A stretch of DNA of 64,000 nucleotides, from assembly GCF_019977735.1 (NCBI RefSeq), contig NZ_AP025018.1, positions 6,452,580 through 6,516,579 on the forward strand. The letters run 5' to 3'. Under the pieces are notes generated by a model. That model did not search any database and had not been told where the DNA came from. It saw only the letters and a list, made by a program, of their open reading frames with translations. The DNA comes from Calothrix sp. PCC 7716. Its GTDB lineage: Bacteria > Cyanobacteriota > Cyanobacteriia > Cyanobacteriales > Nostocaceae. This document shows, one piece after another, positions 36,282 to 45,720 of this stretch. Both the position numbers and the translations under genes were made by a program. Position 1 is the stretch's first letter; every line of letters starts with the position of its first letter.

Positions 36282-37551
36282 ACAACCCGAGTATAATTCC
36301 CTCAAAACGAATCGTTAATTTCCATGTAGGAATACCATCGATACCATACCAAACGAGCATTATAAATAAAAAAATTTAATTTGCTCAAACCCTATGAAGA
36401 TTTTCGATGGCTAAAAATGTCGATTTCAGTCGCACTTGTGATTCAGAAAAATACCTTTACGCAAATTATTAAATTATACTTAAGTATATAGACAAAGCGT
36501 TTTTATTGTGCATATATAAATATTTTAAATTGAACCTATAACTTGCTTTCAATTCTCTTCTTACAAACAGCAGCATATTGAAGTAAACGCAAGAAAAAAG
36601 GACTAAAAGGATTGTTTTGCGCTCTTATATTTGAATTTCTCTTAAAAAAACTTAATATCTTTTGTTTATCTCATTCTTGTATCCGAACAGGGATTATTAA
36701 AATTGTAACATCAGTATATTTACTGAGGGTGAAGTTTAGATAATTTATATTATGATTTAACGAGTTAAGTTAAGTTACTACTAAGCCGTCATTAAAAGTA
36801 CGTATGAAAGCTTAGAAGCGTGCAGCAATCCATGTTTTCTGAACTGCTGTAAAACTTGTAATTTAACTTTAATATCACTATCTAGTAACTATTAGAACTT
36901 ATTAGTATGCGCTCGCTTATGATATTACATCTCATAATGGTCAAATATCCTACACGTGCGCTCTTCTTTATCGTATTTTGAAATACGTCGCTTGTTTTTA
37001 ACTTTTAATAGTTATATAAATACTGCTATCTTACGTTCATTAAAACCGGAAACACTACTTTTTTCATAGCGTACTGTTTGGGGTTGACGATTATGTATTT
37101 GTATTTCTCACTCGGAGTAGGCGCCGCTAATATGTTCTTTACTCACACCAGTGCTTTTTGAAAAAAAGACAAGCGATTGATTGAAAGTAAAGTATGACGT
37201 TGCTACGCGGGAGCAGAGAAAGTCAACAAAAAGTGTAACAGTAAGCAAAACTTGCTGCTGCTAAAAAATAACCCTAACGCACGCTGGTAGGGGTTGATAT
37301 CTTGTGGCAATTATTATGACACAAAACCCAGTTCAAATAATTTTACTTTTTAGGCACCCTCTTGTTGTGAAATGTATTTTCCATATACAAACAGTCAGTT
37401 AGGAACTACATGTCCCTAACAGGACAACAATTTAAAACATCAAAATCTAGAATATGACAATTCAACAAGTATTAAATACGTCTTACGACGTATATTTTGT
37501 AGTGCCAACTGTATTATCCGTAACATTTATAAACGGTGAGGTGTAGGCGCC
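36282..37551. other. Long AT-rich gene-free region
   Basis: About 1.27 kb without a convincing gene on either strand. Contains a perfect palindrome at 37,476-37,493. Its AT-richness and its position upstream of a replication-type operon make it a candidate origin or promoter region, without direct proof. Confidence 0.4.
37476..37493. promoter_or_regulatory. Operator-like palindrome
   Basis: ATACGTC-TTAC-GACGTAT, perfect seven-base arms, 59 bases upstream of the small leader ORF and 171 bases upstream of the winged-helix gene. A good candidate binding site for one of the element's HTH proteins. Confidence 0.5.
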
Positions 37552-37668
37552 ATGAAAGACATAGGCAAATTTTTAGCTTATTCCTCGTTTTTCCCACAAC
37601 ATAACAAGCGCATTCATTTATTCAGGCGCCTTGACATTGCTGCGATTTTTAAAGAGGTACAGTCATGA
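37552..37668 (+). CDS. 38-aa ORF translationally coupled to the next gene
   Basis: MKDIGKFLAYSSFFPQHNKR then IHLFRRLDIAAIFKEVQS. GGTGAGGTG lies upstream of its ATG, and its TGA overlaps the ATG at 37,665 by four bases (ATGA). It is likely a leader peptide or small partner that couples translation to the winged-helix gene. Confidence 0.5.
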   Translation: MKDIGKFLAYSSFFPQHNKRIHLFRRLDIAAIFKEVQS

Positions 37669-38459
37669 ATAAGATACAGGGTAAGTTTTACCCGATGCAA
37701 CTTGAAGAATTTTTGAGTATTCGTAAGCTATTTACACCAAGTCAGAGAGACGTACTTTATTACATTCACATGTTAGACCCTTATAGCAATGGCATTAAAT
37801 TGAAAGCTTCAAACATTGCCAAAGACTTAGAAATTAGCAGGCAAGCAGTATATAAAGCCTTTGATGCTCTTGAAGAGAAGGGTTTTATTGTCCGCGAAGA
37901 CGTGGAATATACAGTCAAAATTAAAGGCTTTGGTTATTTTAGCGACACAAATAGTACTGGCACTAGATTGTCAACTGACGGCGACACTGTAAACTCACCG
38001 CGACACCTGTCAAATGCTAGCGACACAAGTAAATCTACGGCGACAGTTGTAAATTCACGGCAACAAAAGGCGCCTGAAACCCCTTCTATAAAACAAACTC
38101 AGGCGCCTAAGATTATTAAGACTTACAAAGACTTTAAAGACTCTCTCTCTACCGAGGAAAGAGAGAGTTTTGAAAAGTTTGCTTCTTTGATGGCAAACTC
38201 ACTTCCATCACCTCCTCAACTTCCCAAAAAATGGGTTGCCAAGAATTGGGAGGAAATCAGGGATAAATGGTTATTGAGTACAAATAAACCATCCGAAGCA
38301 CAAACACATAAATGGGCAGATCATCCACAACGTGAGGAGTGGTTAGAGAAAATTAATACTCTAGGGTTCGGCGCCTTCATTATTGAGAACGGCGATTTCG
38401 ACGATGAACGCAAAGAGTTTGTCGATTGGGCTTTGTCATCTGGGTTAACTGAATATTAG
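37665..38459 (+). CDS. Winged-helix protein, plasmid replication/control type
   Basis: 264 residues. The N-terminal 85 residues form a clear winged helix-turn-helix (SQRDVLYYIHMLDPYSNGIK, ASNIAKDLEISRQAVYKAFD, ALEEKGFIVRE). A Ser/Thr-rich linker (about 100-150) follows, then a helical C-terminal part with a conserved-looking WVAKNWEEIRDKWL and HPQREEWLEKI. It starts an operon with a Cys-rich protein (12-base gap) and a ParB-like protein (14-base overlap). Role is probably initiation or control of element replication. Confidence 0.6.
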   Translation: MNKIQGKFYPMQLEEFLSIRKLFTPSQRDVLYYIHMLDPYSNGIKLKASNIAKDLEISRQAVYKAFDALEEKGFIVREDVEYTVKIKGFGYFSDTNSTGTRLSTDGDTVNSPRHLSNASDTSKSTATVVNSRQQKAPETPSIKQTQAPKIIKTYKDFKDSLSTEERESFEKFASLMANSLPSPPQLPKKWVAKNWEEIRDKWLLSTNKPSEAQTHKWADHPQREEWLEKINTLGFGAFIIENGDFDDERKEFVDWALSSGLTEY

Positions 38460-38470
38460 GGGGTAGCCAT

Positions 38471-38995
38471 ATGAGTTATTCAAATTCAGACTTTACTAAC
38501 TGCCCAGAAATACCCCAGGTACTACCGCAAATAGTACGTAGGGAAAGTCTTCCGTCCCCAGAAGGCGAAGAAATTTTTACTCTTCCCCGGTGGAATTGTT
38601 TCTGTTGTAGGGACACTGGGATAGTTAGATACCACCTTGCCAAATATGCGATTCGTGATTATGACCCCAAAAGAGATGCTAACCCAATATGTCAACGTTG
38701 CGGCTTAGGTAGTCGTTGGATGCACCTGAAGGGAAATATAGATATGCAGATCAGCAAGGACACCTGCGAAAAACTTGATACCTGGGATAGAAAAAACTGG
38801 GAAGAATCTTTACAAGACCTTCTTGAAAATAACCAGGTGAATAAGGATTTTGTTGATAACACAGTTGCTGTAATCGCTACGAGTAAGAGTATACGGCGCC
38901 GTGCCCGTACTCATGAAGAAAACCAAAACGCACAGTACAAACATCAATTAGTAAGTAGCGATAGATACGAGGCTGTTCAAAGTGAAGAAGAATAA
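38471..38995 (+). CDS. Zinc-ribbon-like plasmid protein
   Basis: 174 residues. Cysteines in WNCFCCRDTGIV (residues about 40-50) and ICQRCGLG (about 73-80) would make one zinc site like that of DnaJ or DnaK-linked zinc ribbons. A helical C-terminus follows (DTWDRKNWEESLQDLLENNQ). Family not named. It sits between the winged-helix and ParB-like genes of the same operon. Confidence 0.5.
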   Translation: MSYSNSDFTNCPEIPQVLPQIVRRESLPSPEGEEIFTLPRWNCFCCRDTGIVRYHLAKYAIRDYDPKRDANPICQRCGLGSRWMHLKGNIDMQISKDTCEKLDTWDRKNWEESLQDLLENNQVNKDFVDNTVAVIATSKSIRRRARTHEENQNAQYKHQLVSSDRYEAVQSEEE

Positions 38996-40214
38996 AAAGT
39001 CTACTCAATCCGAATCGCTGTTCAATACAGGTGCCTATTCAAAGCAAACTCATCAATTAACTTATGACCCAGGTTGGGATGATGGCACCGCCTTTCCAGA
39101 AGTGCGTAACAAGGTTAATGACATCAATGTACATGATGTTTCCCCTAGCAATGATAGCGGTAGATGGAATTCCAAGTATTTTGGAGAAGAACCTCCACGT
39201 AGTATAGATAGTAATGGACAACTATCAGTTTTCTTTGATGAGTCATATGAGGCGCCTGACCCAGATGATTATAGAACTGTTGAAGAGTTTGAAAGCGCAT
39301 GGGATAAATGGCAACTAGACGAACTCAGGCGCCAAGAATTACATAATAATGTAAATGTATTAAATGCTAAACAATCATTGGAACAAAGAATACAGAGCGA
39401 GTCTTCCAATGTTGAAGAATTAGATAGTCATGAGTTAACACCTTCGGAGGAACGTGACCGCTTATTACTCGAACGCACCGTTGAGCGTGCATTTTATGAA
39501 GCGGGAAAAGCTCTTATGGAACTCAGAGACAGGCGCCTCTACCGCAATAGTTATACAACGTTCGATGAGTACTGTAAACATAGGTTCAACTATAATCGTT
39601 CGCGTTCTTACCAATTAATTGATGCTGCGGCTGTAGTGGATAACCTCAAAAAATTTCCACACATTGTAAAATTACCAACGAGTGAACGGCAAGTTCGACC
39701 GTTAACTGATCTTGAACCAGAGGAACAACTCTCTTGTTGGGAGCAAGCTGTCAATGAAGCTGGTGGAAAAATTCCTAGCGGGTGCCTTGTTAAAGGTATC
39801 GTTCAACGAATCATGGAGCGAACTAAAGTAAAAGTACCAAATCCTTATCGTAAAGGTGAAGTTTGCCAAATTATTCCCAAAGATAACCCTGAATTAAGAG
39901 GTAAAGCTGACTGTTGGTGTTTTGTCAAAGATGTTCATGAATTTAGCTGTACTGTAGTTGCTTGGGACGGTGAATATATCCTTCGAGTTGACCATTTAAA
40001 ACCTCTTAACTTCTTAGAAGAGGGGTGTCAAACTATACAGCGATTACATAAACGTATTGCTTCTATTAGAATGCATGGTGATTTGGAAGAAACTGCTGTT
40101 TGTTTGCTTAAACAATTAGGGCAAATTAGGCGCCATTACTTAACTGAGTTTGAAGAAACACTTTTGAATCTTATGGAGAATAAATATACTATTGTTTCCA
40201 ATGAGCAGGAGTAA
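38982..40214 (+). CDS. ParB-like plasmid protein (copy 2)
   Basis: 410 residues from a GTG start that overlaps the preceding gene by 14 bases. Residues about 145-400 match the minus-strand paralogue at 33,298 block by block (VERAFYEAGKALMELRDRRL; YNRSRSYQLIDAAAVVDNL; SERQVRPLTDLEPEEQ; NPYRKGEVCQIIPKDNPELR). The 140-residue N-terminal extension is acidic and low-complexity. Directly downstream are tandem palindrome-bearing repeats (40,231-40,433), a possible binding array. The two paralogues belong to two oppositely oriented modules. Confidence 0.6.
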   Translation: MKKNKKSTQSESLFNTGAYSKQTHQLTYDPGWDDGTAFPEVRNKVNDINVHDVSPSNDSGRWNSKYFGEEPPRSIDSNGQLSVFFDESYEAPDPDDYRTVEEFESAWDKWQLDELRRQELHNNVNVLNAKQSLEQRIQSESSNVEELDSHELTPSEERDRLLLERTVERAFYEAGKALMELRDRRLYRNSYTTFDEYCKHRFNYNRSRSYQLIDAAAVVDNLKKFPHIVKLPTSERQVRPLTDLEPEEQLSCWEQAVNEAGGKIPSGCLVKGIVQRIMERTKVKVPNPYRKGEVCQIIPKDNPELRGKADCWCFVKDVHEFSCTVVAWDGEYILRVDHLKPLNFLEEGCQTIQRLHKRIASIRMHGDLEETAVCLLKQLGQIRRHYLTEFEETLLNLMENKYTIVSNEQE

Positions 40215-40230
40215 ACAATCAGTAAATCTT

Positions 40231-40433
40231 GGCGCCTCTAAAATGTCTACCATTGGTGGAACTCTTTGACTTTCAATGTATCAATCATTACCTCATTCAC
40301 ATTTTTAATGATGCCGCTTCTAAATGTCCACCATTGGTGGAAGTTTTTATACTTATAATGTATCAATCACTACCTCATTCACGTCTTTAATCATGGCACC
40401 TCTAGATGTCCACAAGGCGTGGAAGTTTTTAAA
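40231..40433. repeat. About 82-bp tandem repeats with TCCACC/GGTGGA palindromes
   Basis: Two full units and part of a third. Each unit has a TCCACCATTGGTGGA-type palindrome (40,246-40,260; 40,327-40,341; 40,409-40,423, the last as TCCACAAGGCGTGGA), then a shared AATGTATCAATCA and ACCTCATTCAC. The array starts 16 bases past the ParB-like gene. Confidence 0.7.
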
Positions 40434-40710
40434 CGTTTAAGTTAATACATATGTTTTGTTCTGTCAAGCACTCTAAGCAGAATATAATCCAAAAAACTAT
40501 AAGTACAACCAGTAAAGTTTAAAAACCGCAAAAGTGGCAATTCAGTATTGACGAGGGTTTCAGCGACTTATCCTAACTTGGTTGTAGTAAAACGAGGCGC
40601 CTATAACTTAACGTCGTTCCATAAACGAGACCGACATAGGCGCCGATAATCAGCTTCTATTTATTAGTACGCAAAGTAGTTCAATTAGATACGGCGCCAA
40701 GTAGTTTTAT

Positions 40711-40965
40711 TTAATTCTTGTCTGGCGCCTTAGCTGGTAAACGAGATTCCACTTCTCCTAAACGCATTTCCATTGCATCTAAGCGCCCACGCATAAAAGC
40801 TAATTCTGTTACCATTGATTCTTGTAACTTCATCAATGTTTCTATATCTTTATTAGATTTATTTGTTGTAGCTAACGATGGTATTACTCCAACTACTATA
40901 AATATCAGCGTTAGTACTATTGTTATAAATATTATTGAACTTTTATTCTTTGTCTTGTCTTTCAT
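40711..40965 (-). CDS. Small single-pass membrane protein with coiled coil
   Basis: 84 residues. Basic start (MKDKTKNKSS), one membrane helix (IIFITIVLTLIFIVVGVI), then a heptad-like helix (ELAFMRGRLDAMEMRLGEVE). Common form in plasmids and phages. ATG is clear. No function assigned. Confidence 0.55.
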   Translation of the reverse strand: MKDKTKNKSSIIFITIVLTLIFIVVGVIPSLATTNKSNKDIETLMKLQESMVTELAFMRGRLDAMEMRLGEVESRLPAKAPDKN

Positions 40966-41450
40966 AAGTTTGTTATTCTACTCCTTTAGGTTTTATCTTT
41001 GGGAATTATACTATACTTTTAAGTATCTCTTGTTTTATTTGTATTCTGTGCTACTATTTTCTTTATTTCTTTACTTAGCGATAAGTTGTGAATTTCTGCA
41101 AGGTGCCTAGAAAATTTTTTATTTTTTAGTACATCAATTAGTTCGGTTTATGCTTGAACTAATTGATTCATAGATTAATTAGTTATGTTGTAACTTTTTG
41201 AAGTAAAACTCTTTATTACTATGTTTTATCTTTTAATAATTATGGTATAATCCTTTTTTATGTCATTATCCGTACTACCTATTATTTTTTTGTGTAAGTA
41301 ATAACTTAATACACTTTGTAATGGATTCCGGCACCAATATATAGAGACTACAGGTAACTTTTCAAGTAGTATTTTGAAGAAGTGAGAATAAATGTTTACA
41401 AAATAATATAGTTTGTAGCGGCGCCTATGGATGGTGGGAAGATGCTTGTT
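40966..41450. other. Spacer upstream of the relaxase
   Basis: About 485 bases, AT-rich, no gene. Holds the hairpin described at 41,134-41,166. Candidate oriT region for the MobV relaxase. Confidence 0.4.
41134..41166. repeat. Perfect hairpin upstream of the relaxase (candidate oriT)
   Basis: TCAATTAGTTC / GAACTAATTGA, 11-base arms around an 11-base loop, about 285 bases before the relaxase start. MobV origins of transfer include such inverted repeats, but no known nick-site consensus was recognised. Confidence 0.4.
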
Positions 41451-43187
41451 ATGATTAACTTTGCAGTTTGCCGAATCCAAAAGATAAAAAGCTGGGCATC
41501 GCTGATTAACAGTGCGATGCACGTAGCACGAGCACATGAAATCGAGAATGCTGATTTATCTGTAAAGAATGTTTCGTTAATTGATGGAGCCAACGATAAG
41601 GACATCAAGGAAATGTTTATGGAAAAAATCGGCGCCCAAAAGATACGCTCGAATGCAGTACTGGCAGTTGAGATGTTACTCACAGCTAGTCCTCAATACT
41701 TCCGACCGGATAACCCGGAGCAAGCAGGGTTTTATATTCAGGAACGAGTAGATAATTTTGCTGCTGCTTGTACCGACTGGTTATTAAATCGTTATTACGG
41801 TAAAGTTGTCCAAGCAATAATGCACCTCGATGAATCAACTCCACATATCCACGCTTACATAGTACCGTTGGATAGTAGAGGAAAACTTAATGCAAGAGAA
41901 TTATTCCACGGTCGCTATAAACTCTCAGAATTATTAGATAGTTTTGCGCGCGCTGTTGAACACTTGGGTATTGAACGTGGTATCAAGGGAAGTAAAGCAA
42001 AGCATACAGATATTAAGAAATATTACGCTGCGGTAAATAGTAAATCTTACCACATCAACCTTGAGGATGTTTTACCCGACGAAGAAGAAGCTGCATCAAT
42101 TTCTGAGTACCGCGCGCTGATAAAAAAAATTCTCCAACCTCAACTGGATGTTCTAAATAACCAACTTGTACACCAAGAGTTGAAACTTCGAGAGAAACGT
42201 AATATTGAACAAGCTGCACAAAATAGTGAAAGGGAACGGCGCCAACTAGAAGCGCGCGTGCAAGGATTACAGTGGACTCTCGAACTTTGGGAGTCACAAG
42301 CAAACTTACTTCGAGATATTCCTTTAGAGTCAGTAGCCTACCAATTAGGATTACACCCGCACCCAAAATATCAAGGTCGTTGGGTAAATCAAAACCATAC
42401 TATAAGTATTACTGGTTCGAGGTTTTATGATTTTATCGGCGCCCAACATGGTGGAGGTGGCGCCATTGATTTAGTCATGCATCTACTAAATTGCAACTTC
42501 CGAGAAGCTGTTGCTTGGCTGCACGATACCTTCGGGGAATCCGATACTTTGCGTGCTGTTAGTCATCACGCGAGAACTGAAGCTGAAAAAATTATTGCGG
42601 AGGAGAAACCTAAACAATTTGTGGCGCCTGTAAAAGATGAAAGTAAATGGGGTGATGTTCGTAGTTATTTAGTTGGCGCCCGTAAGTTACCCGCTGCTCT
42701 CATCGATAACTTACATGCGGCTGGGCTAATTTACTCTGACGAAAAACAAAACGCGATATTTTTGATGCGATCGTTACCAGATGGGGAAGTTACAGGCGCC
42801 TATATTCGGGGAACTTACGGTTTTAACAATACGTTTCATGGAATTGCCAAAGGTAGCAAGTTGAGCAAAGGTTGGTTCCATGTTTCGGTTGGTGGAGAAC
42901 CTGAAAGCAAAATTATGCGCGCGGTTCTTGCTAAGTCACCAATTGAAGCATTATCAATCGCAGTGTTGAACCATTCGTTACTGGAGAAGACTATATATAT
43001 TGCTATCGATAGTCCCCAATGTATGCCAGTCGAATTTTTAAGTTACTTCAAGGAAGTTGTTGCTGCTTATGATAATGACGGTGTTGGAGATGAGATAGCT
43101 GGCGCCGTTAAGAAAGTACTACCGCAAACTACTCGGCTTAAACCTTCATCTGGTGATTGGAACCAGCAGTTAGTTTTAATGAGATAG
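41451..43187 (+). CDS. MobV (Pre/Mob) relaxase fused to a primase/TOPRIM-like part
   Basis: 578 residues from ATG 41,451 (GGTGGGA about 10 bases upstream; ATGs at 41,427 and 41,442 are alternatives). The N-terminal half is a MobV relaxase: INFAVCRIQKIKSW at the start, and the metal-binding HLDESTPHIHAYIVPLD motif near residue 125. After a charged linker, from about residue 290, comes a primase-like module: YQLGLHPHPKYQGRW, GGGGAIDLVMHLL, then a TOPRIM-like end (IYIAIDSPQCM; AAYDNDGVGDEIAG). The relaxase would nick at oriT; the primase part could prime the transferred strand. Confidence 0.8.
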   Translation: MINFAVCRIQKIKSWASLINSAMHVARAHEIENADLSVKNVSLIDGANDKDIKEMFMEKIGAQKIRSNAVLAVEMLLTASPQYFRPDNPEQAGFYIQERVDNFAAACTDWLLNRYYGKVVQAIMHLDESTPHIHAYIVPLDSRGKLNARELFHGRYKLSELLDSFARAVEHLGIERGIKGSKAKHTDIKKYYAAVNSKSYHINLEDVLPDEEEAASISEYRALIKKILQPQLDVLNNQLVHQELKLREKRNIEQAAQNSERERRQLEARVQGLQWTLELWESQANLLRDIPLESVAYQLGLHPHPKYQGRWVNQNHTISITGSRFYDFIGAQHGGGGAIDLVMHLLNCNFREAVAWLHDTFGESDTLRAVSHHARTEAEKIIAEEKPKQFVAPVKDESKWGDVRSYLVGARKLPAALIDNLHAAGLIYSDEKQNAIFLMRSLPDGEVTGAYIRGTYGFNNTFHGIAKGSKLSKGWFHVSVGGEPESKIMRAVLAKSPIEALSIAVLNHSLLEKTIYIAIDSPQCMPVEFLSYFKEVVAAYDNDGVGDEIAGAVKKVLPQTTRLKPSSGDWNQQLVLMR

Positions 43188-43426
43188 TTTTTGCTGGCGC
43201 CTGCCTTTATTTTCTATTGTTTAACTAGTTGTAGGGGTTTAATTCCCCATCCTAATAAGGGTTGCCCGTGCTGCGGAGCGGGTCTAAATCCCCATTGCAC
43301 GCACTTAATTGCGTTCATGTCCCTATACGGGGAAATTGCGAATTGCATTTCATGTGCGTTCACGTAGTGTTCCGAAGGAAAGCAAATTGCGAATTGTTTT
43401 AAAGTGTTCCTAATTATTTATAAAGA

Positions 43427-43924
43427 ATGATAGAAACTACTCGTTTATGCTTACGTCCACTTGCGATAACAGATTTAAATGATTTAGCTGAAATTTATAG
43501 TGACCCAGAAGTTATGAGGTATCGCTTACTTCCAGAACCAGCTTCTAGAAAACAAACTCAGGAAAGCTTGGAGTCATATATACTGCACTGGAAAGAATAT
43601 GGGTTTGGTCGATGGGCAGCAATTTACAAAACGTCGCGGCAGTTGATTGGACATTGTGGGTTAGAACATATCACAAGTCTCAAAGAAATTGAATTGAGTT
43701 ACCTACTGGCAAGGGAGTATTGGGGGCAAGGGTTAGCGACAGAAGCAGCAATGGCGTTACTTCAATACGCTTGGGAAACGTTACAACTCAAACGATTAGT
43801 TGCAATAGCGAAACCGGAGAACTTGGCATCACGCCGAGTGATGGAAAAAATCGGTATGCAATACGAGAAAAACATCCAGTTTTATGGAGTTGAGTGGATG
43901 CTTTACAAAATTAACAACGATTAA
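43427..43924 (+). CDS. GNAT-family acetyltransferase (RimJ/RimL type)
   Basis: 165 residues. Starts ETTRLCLRPLAITDLNDLAE, with the acetyl-CoA pyrophosphate-binding loop in REYWGQGLATEA near residue 105 and ENLASRRVMEKIGMQYE near 140. It would acetylate an amine on a protein N-terminus or small molecule. Isolated cargo-like gene; substrate unknown. Confidence 0.85.
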   Translation: MIETTRLCLRPLAITDLNDLAEIYSDPEVMRYRLLPEPASRKQTQESLESYILHWKEYGFGRWAAIYKTSRQLIGHCGLEHITSLKEIELSYLLAREYWGQGLATEAAMALLQYAWETLQLKRLVAIAKPENLASRRVMEKIGMQYEKNIQFYGVEWMLYKINND

Positions 43925-44067
43925 AAGCGCGCTCCATAGAATCAAGACTTAATCTCAATGTGCTAATTATTTATGGAAAAAAAATGAAAGCTTCATTTTA
44001 GAAAAAATATCCAAATATTGCTCGTTGGATAGCCGAACATACTGAATAATTAATCAATTCGCAATTA

Positions 44068-44421
44068 CTACCACTCAATTTGATCGTCCTCGTCCTGGAA
44101 CTCAAGACAAACCCAAGAGAAAGCGTCATCCGGATTCTTAGCTCGTGCATAAGCAAGCGAGTGGTATTGTTGGCGACATGCATCATCTACATTAATATCC
44201 ACACCAACAGCAGTAGCAGTATAGCAACGCCAATCCCAAGCTGTTTTCCCTATTAAACTTGCCCCCACCAAATTATCTTCCCCATAAGTAGTCTTGCAAT
44301 ACCTATCCATATTAATTCCACCTAGTTTTATTTCACGTGCTTGTGCTAAGTCAGGAGAAATTAATGTACCAACTATTATTAAAGCAATGGCAAGCGCTAA
44401 ATTCTGAAAACTTTTAATCAT
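44068..44421 (-). CDS. Small secreted protein, paralogue A
   Basis: 117 residues, GGAG eight bases before the ATG. Signal peptide MIKSFQNLALAIALIIVGTL with cleavage after LAQA; the mature part has paired cysteines (MDRYCKTTYG, WDWRCYTATAV, DDACRQQYHS, WVCLEF). Closely similar in signal and Cys pattern to the plus-strand gene at 46,676. Family not named. Confidence 0.6.
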   Translation of the reverse strand: MIKSFQNLALAIALIIVGTLISPDLAQAREIKLGGINMDRYCKTTYGEDNLVGASLIGKTAWDWRCYTATAVGVDINVDDACRQQYHSLAYARAKNPDDAFSWVCLEFQDEDDQIEW

Positions 44422-44527
44422 GTTTATTCACTCCTTATTTCTCGTAATGCGCGTTTTTGTTTAATATAAGGTAATAGTAAGTTTTACCTTCCTTACACTT
44501 TGGAATAAGTGCAAGCAACATTAACTT

Positions 44528-44812
44528 ATGCACTTTACGCTTGAGCGAGCGCAGGCGCCGCGAGTGAAAGTTCTACCACAGGCGCCTGTTTTGATTCAAA
44601 CAATTAACGAGCTTCGCAAGAAATACCATCAAGCTGGTGTAGGTGTAGTTCTTCTTAATCTATCAATGCTGGCAGGTTTTTATATTGGTAAATTATTTAA
44701 TTTAAGTATTCCCCAACGAATTTATATTGCCTTTTTAGCCTACTTCTTCTTTAAAGCTTTAAGGCGCCGTTCAATAGCTCGACAACTAAAAGATAGATAT
44801 AGACGGAGCTAG
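44528..44812 (+). CDS. Small membrane protein, 94 aa
   Basis: Soluble, basic N-terminal 35 residues, then a hydrophobic stretch (VGVVLLNLSMLAGFYIG) and a second (IYIAFLAYFFF), ending in a basic tail RRRSIARQLKDRYRRS. Not recognised. Upstream spacer separates it from the divergent secreted-protein gene. Confidence 0.5.
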   Translation: MHFTLERAQAPRVKVLPQAPVLIQTINELRKKYHQAGVGVVLLNLSMLAGFYIGKLFNLSIPQRIYIAFLAYFFFKALRRRSIARQLKDRYRRS

Positions 44813-45154
44813 AGGGTTGTACTGCGTCGTTCTAAAAGAGCCGCACCCAAACTATTCTTAACAGTTGTTTATTGGCACTATTCCCCGTCATCGAACAGTC
44901 TCCCCTACACAATCGATTTTTTATAGTATCAAATAACTATGCTTTATGGCGCCAACAAGTTAGAGTAGTTCAAAAAATAAATTATCCCGTAGGCGCTTGC
45001 GTCTCGCCTGTCCTAAGATATTTCATGAGCAGGCGCCGATGCCTACCCTACAATATTTATTTTGGGATATTTTTTTAATTGGAACACTCTAACTGCATAA
45101 ATCTACTGAGGTGTTCCCCATAAGTAAACAAACTGGCGCCTGAATCCTTACTAT

Positions 45155-45482
45155 ATGCATTTTTTCTCAAGTCTTAGCATAAACTATTCTTTCACAAAGC
45201 AGTTTTACTTAAAATTGCTCAGTTGCTTTGCAGTCAGTAGCTTGGTTCATAGCTACATCTATCCAGCAATCGCTCAAATTATCCCAGATACGACTTTACC
45301 TATTAATACCACGGTTAGAGTAGACAATAATACTAGTATCATCGAGGCTGGAACAAGGGTTGAAGGTAATCTTTTTCACAGCTTGAGAGAATTTTCTGTA
45401 ATTAATGGTGGCGAAGCATTCTTTAACAACCCCGACGACATTCGCAATATCATAACAAGAGTTACAGGTCAATTAATTCTGG
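45155..45482 (+). pseudogene. Fragment of a TPS-domain (filamentous haemagglutinin-type) protein
   Basis: Signal-like start (FYLKLLSCFAVSSLVHSYIY) and then the two-partner secretion domain: IIPDTTLPINTTVRVD, EGNLFHSLREFSVINGGEAF, NIITRVTGQ. Family identity stops near 45,470 where sequence of an unrelated FHA fragment begins; the frame ends at 45,529. A full adhesin would be many hundreds of residues. Confidence 0.7.
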
Positions 45483-45720
45483 TTTCATTAACTTTTGTGC
45501 CACCAACAGAGTTTAAATCTTCGAGATAGTAATTGCCATTTTGAACTACAATCCTGGCATGAAATCTGGAAATTTGAACACTATCTAGAATAATATCACT
45601 CTCGCTACTACGACCTAGCCTTATTTGGTCATTTTTAAGTGTGAATAAAGCTCCTACCGCAGATGGTCCTTTTAATATACGTAAATAGGGGAATTGAACA
45701 CGTTTGGTTGAAATTGTCAA
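45470..45720 (-). pseudogene. FHA-domain fragment
   Basis: 83 residues on the minus strand, FPYLRILKGPSAVGALFTLK, then QIRLGRSSESDIILDS, QISRFHARIVVQNGNYYLED, LNSVGGTKVNETRIN. This is most of a forkhead-associated phosphothreonine-binding domain, but the ends are abrupt: its C-terminal end meets the TPS fragment and its N-terminal end meets the polyketide-synthase fragment. Confidence 0.65.

Noticed and set aside
40711-41110. Plus-strand ORF opposite the small membrane protein
   Set aside because: It is the complementary shadow of the minus-strand gene, which has a clear membrane helix and coiled coil.
44872-45078. 68-aa plus-strand ORF
   Set aside because: Begins with TTG, contains ordinary intergenic sequence and no recognisable domain.
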